NCBI GenBank assembly: GCA_947095945.1
Contig: CAMUQM010000118.1
Span: 1-6,323, forward strand
DNA length: 6,323 nucleotides
Direction of reading: 5' to 3'
Source of the DNA: an uncultured Prevotella sp.
GTDB lineage: Bacteria > Bacteroidota > Bacteroidia > Bacteroidales > Bacteroidaceae
Part shown: in pieces, positions 1 through 6,323 of the stretch
Layout of the letters: the number at the start of each line of letters is the position of its first letter
Position numbering within the stretch: position 1 is the first letter of the stretch
The notes under the pieces: model-generated
The model's input: only the letters and a program-made list of their open reading frames with translations
What the model was told of the DNA's origin: nothing
Databases searched by the model: none
Program-made: the position numbers and the translations under genes

Positions 1-1536
1 GCAACGATTGCCGACAACGTGGGCGACAACGTGGGTGACGTGGCGGGTATGGGTGCCGATCTATACGAGAGCTACTGTGGTTCGATTCTTTCTACCGCTG
101 CCTTGGGTGCAACCGCCTTTGCAGCCTCATCGGGCGAGATGCAGTTGCGTGCCGTCATTGCGCCAATGCTCATCGCTGCCGTAGGTGTTTTCTTAAGTTT
201 GTTTGGTATCTTCTTAGTAAGAACGAAAGAAGGTGCTACGATGAAGGACCTCCTCCACGCCTTAGGACTTGGCACGAACACAGCTGCCGTACTCATTGCT
301 GCTGCCAGTTTCCTAATTCTCTACCTCTTAGGCTTGGAAAATTGGCTCGGTGTTAGCTTCTCAGTGATTGCTGGTTTGGCTGCTGGAGTTATCATCGGTC
401 AGGCAACGGAGTACTATACTTCACAGAGTTACACGCCAACAAAGGCTATTTCTGAGGCAAGTCAGACGGGCTCGGCAACAGTTATTATAAAAGGTATTGG
501 TACGGGTATGATTTCAACCTGTATTCCTGTCCTTTCTATTTCCGTAGCTATCATGCTGAGTTACCTCTGCGCCAACCGCTTTGATATGTCTATGTCGGCA
601 CTTTCTATTCAACACGGACTTTATGGTATCGGTATCGCTGCGGTTGGTATGCTCTCCACCTTGGGCATCACTTTGGCGACAGATGCTTACGGACCGATTG
701 CCGACAATGCTGGCGGAAACGCTGAGATGAGCGAGTTAGGAGCGGAAGTGCGCCATCGCACAGATGCCCTTGATGCCTTGGGTAATACCACAGCAGCTAC
801 GGGTAAGGGCTTTGCTATTGGTTCGGCTGCACTGACAGCATTGGCGCTATTGGCTTCTTACATCGAAGAAATTAAGATTGCGATGGCTCGTGTCGGTACG
901 CAGATGACCAACGTTGCAGGCGAGACCATTGATGCGACAAAGGCAACGATTCCAGATTTCATGAACTTCTTCCAAGTAAATCTGATGAATCCAAAGGTTC
1001 TTGTCGGTGCGTTCATTGGTGCCATGGCAGCCTTCCTCTTCTGCGGACTGACAATGGGTGCAGTAGGTAGAGCAGCTGGCAAGATGGTGGCAGAAGTGCG
1101 CCGTCAGTTCCGTGAGATTAAGGGAATATTAGAAGGAACAGGCACACCAGATTACGGACGATGCGTGGAAATCAGTACACAGAGCGCCCAACACGAGATG
1201 ATTATCCCGTCTCTCTTGGCAATCATCATTCCCGTCATCGTAGGTCTGTTGCTCGGTGTAGCAGGCGTATTGGGCTTGTTAGTAGGCGGTTTGGCAGCTG
1301 GCTTCACGCTTGCCGTGTTCATGTCGAATGCAGGTGGTGCGTGGGACAATGCGAAGAAGTATGTCGAGGAGGGTAACTTTGGCGGTAAAGGCTCTGATTC
1401 CCACAAAGCAACAATTGTCGGTGACACCGTTGGCGACCCATTCAAAGACACTTCTGGTCCATCGCTTAACATACTTATCAAGCTCATGAGTATGGTCAGC
1501 ATCGTAATGGCAGGACTCACAGTTGCCTGCCTATAA
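1..1536 (+). CDS. hppA: Membrane-bound K+-dependent ion-pumping pyrophosphatase (5' end outside window)
   Basis: Integral inner-membrane pyrophosphatase that couples hydrolysis of PPi to phosphate with export of Na+ and/or H+. The frame is open from base 1 and ends at TAA 1534-1536, giving 511 residues. Family members are usually about 700-750 residues, so roughly 220 N-terminal residues lie upstream; a GTG at 19 is internal, not a start. The fragment opens inside the substrate-binding motif DNVGDNVGD (fragment residues 5-13). Other active-site motifs are DNAGG (235-239), NAGGAWDNAKK (443-453) and GDTVGDPFKD (474-483), which supply Mg-PPi-binding Asp, Asn and Lys residues. GNTTAATGKG (261-270) has Ala265 and Gly268 where K+-independent enzymes have Lys and Thr, so K+ dependence is expected. 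Glu23 in LYESYCGS sits at the position used by Na+-transporting members, with Gly27 one turn later. Many hydrophobic helices alternate with these loops. Terminator-like repeats follow. Family call is very secure; the pumped ion is inferred. Confidence 0.97.
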   Translation, partial: ATIADNVGDNVGDVAGMGADLYESYCGSILSTAALGATAFAASSGEMQLRAVIAPMLIAAVGVFLSLFGIFLVRTKEGATMKDLLHALGLGTNTAAVLIAAASFLILYLLGLENWLGVSFSVIAGLAAGVIIGQATEYYTSQSYTPTKAISEASQTGSATVIIKGIGTGMISTCIPVLSISVAIMLSYLCANRFDMSMSALSIQHGLYGIGIAAVGMLSTLGITLATDAYGPIADNAGGNAEMSELGAEVRHRTDALDALGNTTAATGKGFAIGSAALTALALLASYIEEIKIAMARVGTQMTNVAGETIDATKATIPDFMNFFQVNLMNPKVLVGAFIGAMAAFLFCGLTMGAVGRAAGKMVAEVRRQFREIKGILEGTGTPDYGRCVEISTQSAQHEMIIPSLLAIIIPVIVGLLLGVAGVLGLLVGGLAAGFTLAVFMSNAGGAWDNAKKYVEEGNFGGKGSDSHKATIVGDTVGDPFKDTSGPSLNILIKLMSMVSIVMAGLTVACL

Positions 1537-1548
1537 ACTACAAACTCG

Positions 1549-1638
1549 GAATTATTTTCACGAGAAAAAGAATTTATTTTCATGAAAAGAAATATTTATT
1601 TTCACGAACAAAAATATTTTTTTTCATGAAAATAATTC
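1549..1638 (+). repeat. Four 22-bp tandem repeats forming one long imperfect inverted repeat
   Basis: The core TTTTCAYGA occurs at 1555, 1577, 1599 and 1621, exactly 22 bp apart, with the variable base alternating C, T, C, T. The rest of each unit is A-rich then T-rich. Copies 2 and 4 contain the perfect 12-bp palindrome TTTTCATGAAAA (1577-1588 and 1621-1632). The whole array is also self-complementary around 1593/1594. Outer arms GAATTATTTTCA (1549-1560) and TGAAAATAATTC (1627-1638) pair perfectly. Of the 40 positions from 1549 to 1588 paired with 1638 to 1599, I count 33 Watson-Crick pairs, 2 G-T pairs and 5 mismatches. There is no coding potential. It begins 13 bases after the hppA stop, so it lies in the hppA 3' untranslated region. 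Function is inferred only. Confidence 0.85.
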
Positions 1639-1646
1639 ATTTTTTG
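1549..1646 (+). terminator. Probable hppA terminator built from the 22-bp repeat array
   Basis: The 12-bp outer stem 1549-1560/1627-1638 and its long inner continuation are followed after one A by six T (1640-1645), the layout of an intrinsic terminator. The stem is unusually long and AT-rich, with few G-C pairs, so termination efficiency is uncertain. No other hairpin plus T-run is visible between hppA and the promoter at 1795. The element could instead act as an RNA-stabilising 3' structure or a protein-binding site. Confidence 0.5.
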
Positions 1647-1723
1647 TTTATAACCAATGTTATTTTATACTCTGTTCTTCTTGTGTTCTTATACCTTTTA
1701 TGCTCTTATGTCTTTATAGTTAC

Positions 1724-1755
1724 CTCATCAACTTATCTACTCATCAACCAACCAA
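1724..1755 (+). repeat. Degenerate 8-bp tandem repeat (CTCATCAA-like)
   Basis: Four consecutive octamers read CTCATCAA, CTTATCTA, CTCATCAA and CCAACCAA. The first and third are identical and the second differs at two positions; the fourth is more diverged. The tract lies about 40 bp upstream of the predicted -33 element for the beta-galactosidase gene. The rest of 1647-1794 is AT- and pyrimidine-rich with no recognisable gene. The tract could be a regulator-binding array or neutral low-complexity DNA. Confidence 0.5.
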
Positions 1756-1794
1756 AGAATAGTGTATTATTTACATAATATCCTCTCTTTCCTA

Positions 1795-1824
1795 TTGCTT
1801 ATTTGTTTTTTTTTATTAACTTTG
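1795..1824 (+). promoter_or_regulatory. Bacteroidota-type promoter for the beta-galactosidase gene
   Basis: The -7 element TAACTTTG (1817-1824) matches TAnnTTTG fully. A TTG at 1795-1797 lies 19 bp upstream, the spacing expected for the -33 element of the Bacteroidota primary sigma factor. Transcription should start near 1830, giving a leader of about 110 nt before the ATG at 1943. A T-run fills part of the spacer. Prediction rests on consensus match only. Confidence 0.65.
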
Positions 1825-1830
1825 CCTGCG

Positions 1831-1942
1831 TTGAAAAAGAGCTGGGGCTTGTGTGCTGAGTAACAGCCTCATAGAGTCTTTAGAGAAGCCTTTAAGAAAG
1901 GTAGTCAGAGACACATCAGATAGAGTATAACACCTAACTATT
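1831..1942 (+). promoter_or_regulatory. Predicted long 5' leader of the beta-galactosidase mRNA
   Basis: This stretch of about 112 nt between the predicted transcription start and the ATG has no ORF of note and is richer in G+C than the DNA before it. Three small structures can be drawn. GGGGCT (1844-1849) pairs with AGCCTC (1865-1870) including one G-U pair. GCTG (1855-1858) pairs with CAGC (1864-1867), and this excludes the first. CCTTT (1889-1893) pairs with AAAGG (1897-1901). No known riboswitch class was recognised. No purine-rich Shine-Dalgarno precedes the start codon, as is usual in this phylum. Confidence 0.35.
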
Positions 1943-4900
1943 ATGCATAAACAATTTTTATTCGGTTTATTATTATCGTCATTAACAGCTGCGCCTATAC
2001 AGGCTGATGACTACCCTGCGGGAGGCTATCTCTTCGGTCAGGCTACAGCACCAACTGGTAATGAATGGCAGGCGCCCGATGCACTGGGTTACAACAAGCT
2101 GCCAGCTCGTGCGATTTTCTCTTCTTTCTCGTCGGTTGACGATGCAAGAAAGGTATTGCCAGAGTTTGCAAAGGACTACCTTTCTCTCGAAGGAGAATGG
2201 AGTTTCCACTTCTCAAAGAACCCTGATGAGCGTCCAAAGGACTTCTTTACAAAGGGTTATGATGACAGCAAGTGGGATCGTCTGCAGGTGCCAGTAAGCT
2301 GGAATATGGCAGGTATTCAGAAGGATGGAACACTGAAGTATGGTGTACCAATCTATGTGAATCAGTGGGTTATCTTTAAGTATAACATCGAACCGGGTGA
2401 CTGGAAGAAGGGTGTTATGCGTGAACCGCCAAAGAACTATACCACTTACGAATATCGTAATGAGGTGGGGTCGTTCAGAAGAAGCTTTGATATCCCAGCA
2501 ACTTGGGACGGCAAGGAAGTCTACCTTAACTTTGATGGTGTAGACTCATTCTTCTATTTATGGATTAACGGTCGTTACGTGGGCTTCTCAAAGAACTCGC
2601 GCAACACGGCACAATTCGATATCACCCCTTATATCACTAAGGGTAAGAACGAGGTGGCAGTAGAGGTTTATCGTTCATCAGACGGTAGCTTCCTCGAGGC
2701 GCAGGATATGTTCCGTCTGCCGGGTATCTTCCGTAGCGTGAATGTTACAGCAACTCCAAAGGTACATATCGCTGACGTGAAAGCAATCCCTTCATTTGCT
2801 GATGGTAAGGGAACTGTTGACCTCAACACAACATTGCAGAACCTCACAACAAAGAATGCAAAGGATCTCCACCTTCGTTGGAGCATCTATAAGAACAGAC
2901 TCTTTGCTGACGACAACGAGTTGGTTGCTACTTTCGAGGATGCGAAGGCTAAGACCGCTTGTGGCAGCAAGGGACAGACTGACGTTCGTCAGACACTTAC
3001 CGTGAACAATGCGGTAGCATGGACAGCTGAAGAGCCTAACGTCTATGTTGTTGTTGGTGAGTTGATGCAGGGTAAGAAGGTTGTTGAGACCATCAGCTTC
3101 CAAACTGGTTTCCGTACAGTTGAGATTAAGGATACACCTGCAAGTCAGGACGAGTTTGGTTTGGCTGGAAGATATTATTATATTAATGGTAAACCAGTGA
3201 AACTCAAGGGTGTTAACCGCCACGATACCAACCCATTGACGGGTAAGGTTATCTCTCGTGAGCAGATGGAACGTGAGATTATGCTGATGAAACGTGCGAA
3301 TATCAACCACGTGCGTACCTCTCACTATCCTAACGACCCTTACTTCTATTATCTCTGCAACAAGTATGGTATTTACTTGGAGAGCGAGGCAAACATCGAG
3401 AGCCATGAGTATTTTTATGGCAAGGCATCGCTTTCTCACGTACCAGAGTTCCAAGCAGCACACGTTGACCGTGTGATGACTATGACTCGACAGCTCGTCA
3501 ACCAGCCTTCTATCGTTATCTGGAGTTTGGGTAACGAGGCAGGACCGGGTCATAACTTCGTCGTAGCCTACGACTCTTTGAAGGCTTACGATGCTTCAAG
3601 ACCAGTACAGTATGAGCGCAACAACGACATCGTGGACATGGGTTCTAACCAGTATCCAAGTATTGCTTGGACCCGTGATGCGGTGAAGGGTAAGATGGGT
3701 CTTAAGTATCCTTTCCATATTTCAGAGTATGCCCATTCGATGGGTAACGCTGTGGGTAACCTCGTTGACTACTGGGAGGCAATAGAGTCAACCAACTTCT
3801 TTATGGGTGGTGCTATCTGGGACTGGATTGACCAGAGTATGTATAACTACACAAAGGATGGCAAGCGTTACCTTGCTTACGGTGGTGACTTCGGTGATAC
3901 GCCTAACGATGGACAGTTTGTTATGAACGGTGTTATCTTCGGTGATGAGGCTCCAAAACCACAGTATTTTGAGGTGAAGAAGGTTTACCAGTATATTGGT
4001 ACAAGCTGGAAGGACGCTAAGACAGCTACTTTGGACGTGTTCAATAAGAACTACTACTCTGATGACCTTAGTGGTTATGCAATGTCTTATAGCCTGACAG
4101 CTGATGGTGTAACCGTTAAGAAGGGCGATCTTGAGCTTGGTAGCGTACCAGCAAGAAGCCATAAGAGCATTACAATCGCAGGACTCAACGAGGGACTTGA
4201 CCCTAATAAGGACTACCTCCTTCACGTAACCTATCGTCTCAAGCGTGATATGCCTTGGGCTAAGGCAGGCTATGTTCAGGCTGAGGAGCAGTTGCCTGTG
4301 CAGGCAGCAGCGGCTCGCCCAGCAATCGCTGCAGCAGGTAAGGTGTCAATGTCAGCGGTGAAGGACAACAAGATCGTCTTCTCTGGCAAGACCTTCACGA
4401 CAACTTTCGACCTCGCTAAGGGTACTATTTATAACCTCCAGTATGATGGAAAGACTGTCATCCCTGATGGTTGTGGACCAGAGTTGAACGCTTTCCGTGC
4501 ATGGGTTAACAATGACAACTGGGCTTACGAGGCTTGGTATGCAAACGGTTTGAATAACCTTCAGCACAAGTGTACTAACTATACAACCCACGCAAATGCT
4601 GACGGTTCTGTTTCTGTTGTGTTCAATGTTGAGTCACAAGCACCTCATGGTTATCGTCTTGAGGGTGGCAATGCCAACTGGAAGAAGCTCATCGAGTACA
4701 AAGAAAAGCCATTCGGTAAGGACGACTTCCGCTTCAATACACAGGTGGTTTACACTATCTTCCCTGACGGTAGCATTGAGAGCGAGAGCGCAATTACAAG
4801 CAATAAGCCTAATCTGACACTCGCTAAGTTGGGTTATACAGTACGTGTTCCAAAGGCACTCAGACTGTTGAATTACTATGGTCGTGGTACAGTTGACAAC

Positions 4901-5974
4901 TATCCAGACCGTAAGACGGGTCAGATGATTGGTATCTATGAGCAGCAGGAAGTTGAGGATGAGTTCGTTGCCTTCCCTAAACCACAGGATACTGGTAACC
5001 ATCAGGATACTCGTTGGCTCTCACTTACAGGCAATGATGGCGGCGATGCCCTCTATGGTGCTATCTTCGTGGCTAAGGACAAGATGAGTTTCTCAGCGCT
5101 TCCTTGGTCGGATAACACCATCGCAATGGCTAACCACCCACACGAATTGCCACAGAGCGAATATACTCATTTGCATCTTGACATGGCTATCACTGGTCTT
5201 GGCGGTAACAGCTGTGGACAAGGTGGTCCGTTACTGCGCGACCGCGTAATGGCAACGCCACACACCTTCGGTTATATGATTCGTCCTATGAACTCTGTGA
5301 AGACTACTGACCTCGTTAGCAATGCGAATGTAAGTCTTAACGGTGCTACACCACTTACTATCATCCGTGATGGTGAGGGCAATGTGACGATCAATGCAAA
5401 TGGTGCGAAGGGCGATATCTACTATCGTGTTAATGGCAACAAGAAAGCAGTGAAATACACTGGTCCTGTTAGCTTGCGCGATGGCGGTACTATCTCAGCT
5501 TGGGCGCAGGAGAATGATTGGCTTGTAGCTTCTCAAACCTTCTCACGCATCGAGAGCATCCCATTGTCAGTGGTCTTCGCTTCAAGTCAGGAGAGTGGTG
5601 AGGGTGATGCAAGCCACCTTACTGATGGTAACCCAAGCAGTTACTGGCACACAATGTACTCTGTTACGGTGGCTAATCACCCACACTGGGTTGACTTCGA
5701 CTGTGGTGGCATGAAGACTATCAAGGGCTTCACCTACCTTCCACGTCAGGACAGCAACAATGGTAACATCAAGAAGTATAGTATTCAGGTTAGCAACGAC
5801 GGCAAGACATGGGGCAAGGCTGTTGCTGAGGGTGAGTTTGAGAACAACAGAAAGGAAAAGACTATCCTCCTCACCACACCAGTTAAGGCTCGCTTCGTTC
5901 GTCTGACAGCTCTCAGCGAGCAGAGTGGTCAGGACTTCGCAACAGGTGCTGAGTTCAAGGTATTGGAGAAGTAA
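1943..5974 (+). CDS. lacZ: Secreted GH2 beta-galactosidase with chitobiase-like and F5/8 type C C-terminal modules
   Basis: Predicted to hydrolyse terminal beta-galactosides by the retaining mechanism, probably in the periplasm. Residues 1-21 are a Sec signal peptide (MHKQ, hydrophobic FLFGLLLSSL, likely cut after IQA); no lipobox Cys is present. A jelly-roll sugar-binding domain spans about 45-270 (LEGEWSFHF, SDGSFLEAQD), followed by an Ig-like domain to about 400 and the catalytic TIM barrel to about 685. The acid/base is Glu532 (WSLGNEAG) and the nucleophile Glu595 (SEYAHSMGN). Other active-site matches to E. coli LacZ are NRH (425-427), His461 (TSHYPND), Glu482 (EANIESH) and Trp626 (AIWDW). 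A second Ig-like domain and the LacZ small-chain domain (about 800-1110, GPELNAFRAWVNND) complete the LacZ core. Residues about 1147-1195 resemble a chitobiase/hexosaminidase C-terminal module, and 1209-1343 an F5/8C/CBM32 fold (LTDGNPSSYWHT, GKTWG, KARFVRL). At 1343 residues it is far longer than E. coli LacZ (about 1024), explained by the signal peptide and appended modules. The ATG start is chosen because it begins the signal peptide. Fold and chemistry are secure; the natural substrate is unknown. Confidence 0.96.
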   Translation: MHKQFLFGLLLSSLTAAPIQADDYPAGGYLFGQATAPTGNEWQAPDALGYNKLPARAIFSSFSSVDDARKVLPEFAKDYLSLEGEWSFHFSKNPDERPKDFFTKGYDDSKWDRLQVPVSWNMAGIQKDGTLKYGVPIYVNQWVIFKYNIEPGDWKKGVMREPPKNYTTYEYRNEVGSFRRSFDIPATWDGKEVYLNFDGVDSFFYLWINGRYVGFSKNSRNTAQFDITPYITKGKNEVAVEVYRSSDGSFLEAQDMFRLPGIFRSVNVTATPKVHIADVKAIPSFADGKGTVDLNTTLQNLTTKNAKDLHLRWSIYKNRLFADDNELVATFEDAKAKTACGSKGQTDVRQTLTVNNAVAWTAEEPNVYVVVGELMQGKKVVETISFQTGFRTVEIKDTPASQDEFGLAGRYYYINGKPVKLKGVNRHDTNPLTGKVISREQMEREIMLMKRANINHVRTSHYPNDPYFYYLCNKYGIYLESEANIESHEYFYGKASLSHVPEFQAAHVDRVMTMTRQLVNQPSIVIWSLGNEAGPGHNFVVAYDSLKAYDASRPVQYERNNDIVDMGSNQYPSIAWTRDAVKGKMGLKYPFHISEYAHSMGNAVGNLVDYWEAIESTNFFMGGAIWDWIDQSMYNYTKDGKRYLAYGGDFGDTPNDGQFVMNGVIFGDEAPKPQYFEVKKVYQYIGTSWKDAKTATLDVFNKNYYSDDLSGYAMSYSLTADGVTVKKGDLELGSVPARSHKSITIAGLNEGLDPNKDYLLHVTYRLKRDMPWAKAGYVQAEEQLPVQAAAARPAIAAAGKVSMSAVKDNKIVFSGKTFTTTFDLAKGTIYNLQYDGKTVIPDGCGPELNAFRAWVNNDNWAYEAWYANGLNNLQHKCTNYTTHANADGSVSVVFNVESQAPHGYRLEGGNANWKKLIEYKEKPFGKDDFRFNTQVVYTIFPDGSIESESAITSNKPNLTLAKLGYTVRVPKALRLLNYYGRGTVDNYPDRKTGQMIGIYEQQEVEDEFVAFPKPQDTGNHQDTRWLSLTGNDGGDALYGAIFVAKDKMSFSALPWSDNTIAMANHPHELPQSEYTHLHLDMAITGLGGNSCGQGGPLLRDRVMATPHTFGYMIRPMNSVKTTDLVSNANVSLNGATPLTIIRDGEGNVTINANGAKGDIYYRVNGNKKAVKYTGPVSLRDGGTISAWAQENDWLVASQTFSRIESIPLSVVFASSQESGEGDASHLTDGNPSSYWHTMYSVTVANHPHWVDFDCGGMKTIKGFTYLPRQDSNNGNIKKYSIQVSNDGKTWGKAVAEGEFENNRKEKTILLTTPVKARFVRLTALSEQSGQDFATGAEFKVLEK

Positions 5975-6002
5975 ATAGCTTATTATAGTCATTTGATAAA
6001 TT

Positions 6003-6043
6003 AAAAGATAGGGAATCACAATTTGTCATTCCCTATCTTTTTT
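6003..6043 (+). terminator. Intrinsic terminator of the beta-galactosidase gene
   Basis: A perfect 14-bp stem pairs AAAAGATAGGGAAT (6003-6016) with its complement (6028-6041). The 11-nt loop can close further by ACA/TGT pairing (6018-6020 with 6024-6026). The stem runs into T6038-T6043. It lies 28 bases after the stop codon. The A-run on the left arm means it could also terminate transcription arriving on the other strand. Confidence 0.93.
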
Positions 6044-6129
6044 GTGTTCTCACAATCTGTCCGTAACTTGCCATCACATTATTTACATTCACTATTCCTT
6101 CTATGTTAGCTGAATAGTATATGAAGTGT

Positions 6130-6143
6130 TTCAATTAATTGAA
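6130..6143. repeat. 14-bp perfect palindrome TTCAATTAATTGAA
   Basis: Perfect dyad centred at 6136/6137, about 50 bp upstream of the -33 element of the next gene. The size and position would suit a dimeric regulator, but a palindrome of this AT content can also arise by chance. No factor is assigned. Confidence 0.35.
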
Positions 6144-6149
6144 TAAAAC

Positions 6150-6168
6150 AAAGCGGATTCTTCGCTTT
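6150..6168. other. Small G+C-containing hairpin between transcription units
   Basis: AAAGCG (6150-6155) pairs with CGCTTT (6163-6168) around the loop GATTCTT. On the + strand it is followed only by TG and no real T-run. On the minus strand the stem is followed by TGTTTTATT, slightly more terminator-like, but no minus-strand gene is visible to need it. Its closeness to the 14-bp palindrome suggests a compact regulatory patch. Function is unknown. Confidence 0.35.
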
Positions 6169-6195
6169 TGTAAATCAGAATTATTTTTGAATAGA

Positions 6196-6227
6196 TTTGC
6201 TTTTGTATCAATAATTAATTATATTTG
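6196..6227 (+). promoter_or_regulatory. Bacteroidota-type promoter for the gene at the right edge
   Basis: TTTG (6196-6199), a 20-bp spacer and TATATTTG (6220-6227) match the Bacteroidota TTTG-N(19-21)-TAnnTTTG consensus almost perfectly. Transcription should start near 6233, about 37 nt before the ATG at 6270. A second TAnnTTTG match at 6182-6189 (TATTTTTG) lacks a TTG at proper spacing and is less likely. Confidence 0.75.
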
Positions 6228-6269
6228 CAGTCGATAAAAATGCGGATAGGTGCAAAAATATAGAATAGA

Positions 6270-6323
6270 ATGGAGATAAGACGTGATGCATTGCTCAAAC
6301 GATTGATGGATTTGAGACATAAT
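6270..6323 (+). CDS. Start of a probable DUF4143-type AAA+ ATPase (3' end outside window)
   Basis: Only 18 codons are visible: MEIRRDALLKRLMDLRHN, open to the right edge. This charged opening, roughly M-x-I-x-R-x-x-x-L-x-x-L ending in HN or KHN, is what I recall just before the Walker A region in the widespread Bacteroidota ATPases of the AAA+/DUF4143 group, often annotated simply as ATP-binding protein. Their cellular role is poorly defined. The start is supported by a near-consensus promoter ending 42 bases upstream and by the lack of any other ATG in this frame near the promoter. No Shine-Dalgarno is present; the preceding bases are A-rich (TAGAATAGA). The Walker A motif itself lies beyond the window, so the family call is tentative. 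Confidence 0.6.
   Translation, partial: MEIRRDALLKRLMDLRHN

Noticed and set aside
19..21. GTG as a start codon for the pyrophosphatase
   Set aside because: It falls inside the conserved DNVGDNVGD motif and the frame is open through base 1, so the true start is upstream of the window.
1152..1583. 143-codon minus-strand open frame overlapping the hppA 3' end
   Set aside because: It is antisense to conserved pyrophosphatase motifs, begins inside the repeat array and shows no family resemblance.
1555..1642. Possible CRISPR-like array because of the regular spacing
   Set aside because: The units are contiguous 22-mers with no unique spacers, are AT-rich and palindromic, and no cas genes are visible.
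1802..1805. TTTG as the -33 element of the beta-galactosidase promoter
   Set aside because: It is only 11 bp from the TAACTTTG element; the TTG at 1795-1797 has the expected 19-bp spacing.
2792..3553. 253-codon minus-strand open frame inside the beta-galactosidase gene
   Set aside because: It lies antisense to the conserved Ig-like and catalytic regions, has no recognisable motif or promoter, and the sense frame is a secure GH2 enzyme.
5930..5974. Type IX secretion sorting domain at the C-terminus of the beta-galactosidase
   Set aside because: The protein ends directly in the F5/8C fold (GAEFKVLEK) with no extra beta-sandwich sorting domain after it.
5582..6019. 145-codon minus-strand open frame over the beta-galactosidase C-terminus and terminator
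   Set aside because: It starts in the terminator hairpin and mirrors the F5/8C module; no independent signal supports it.

Overview
The window looks like chromosomal DNA from a Bacteroidota organism, most likely Prevotella or a close relative. Three things point there. The two intergenic regions carry Bacteroidota-type promoters (TTG or TTTG, a 19-20 bp gap, then TAnnTTTG). Neither visible start codon in the window has a Shine-Dalgarno sequence. The encoded proteins closely match what I know of Bacteroides/Prevotella homologues. The genus call is inference from family resemblance; no database was searched.

Layout, all on the + strand. (1) Positions 1-1536 are the 3' two thirds of hppA, a membrane-embedded, K+-dependent, ion-pumping pyrophosphatase whose N-terminus lies outside the window. 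(2) Positions 1537-1942 are a 406-base AT-rich intergenic region. It holds a regular array of four 22-bp repeats that folds onto itself as one long imperfect hairpin followed by a T-run (probable hppA terminator), an 8-bp degenerate tandem repeat, a good promoter, and a predicted leader of about 110 nt with small hairpins. (3) Positions 1943-5974 are a complete 1343-residue secreted GH2 beta-galactosidase of the LacZ type, with an added chitobiase-like C-terminal module and an F5/8 type C (CBM32-like) module. (4) Positions 5975-6269 hold a strong intrinsic terminator, a 14-bp palindrome, a small hairpin and a second, near-consensus Bacteroidota promoter. (5) From 6270 to the right edge are the first 18 codons of a gene resembling the DUF4143-type AAA+ ATPases of Bacteroidota.

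The genes look like separate transcription units rather than one operon: each gap has terminator-like and promoter-like signals. hppA recovers energy from pyrophosphate as an ion gradient at the inner membrane. The beta-galactosidase probably trims terminal beta-galactose from oligosaccharides or host glycans in the periplasm. No SusC/SusD, transporter or regulator of a polysaccharide-utilisation locus is visible beside it. I found no complete new system. The least ordinary element is the 22-bp repeat/hairpin array after hppA.
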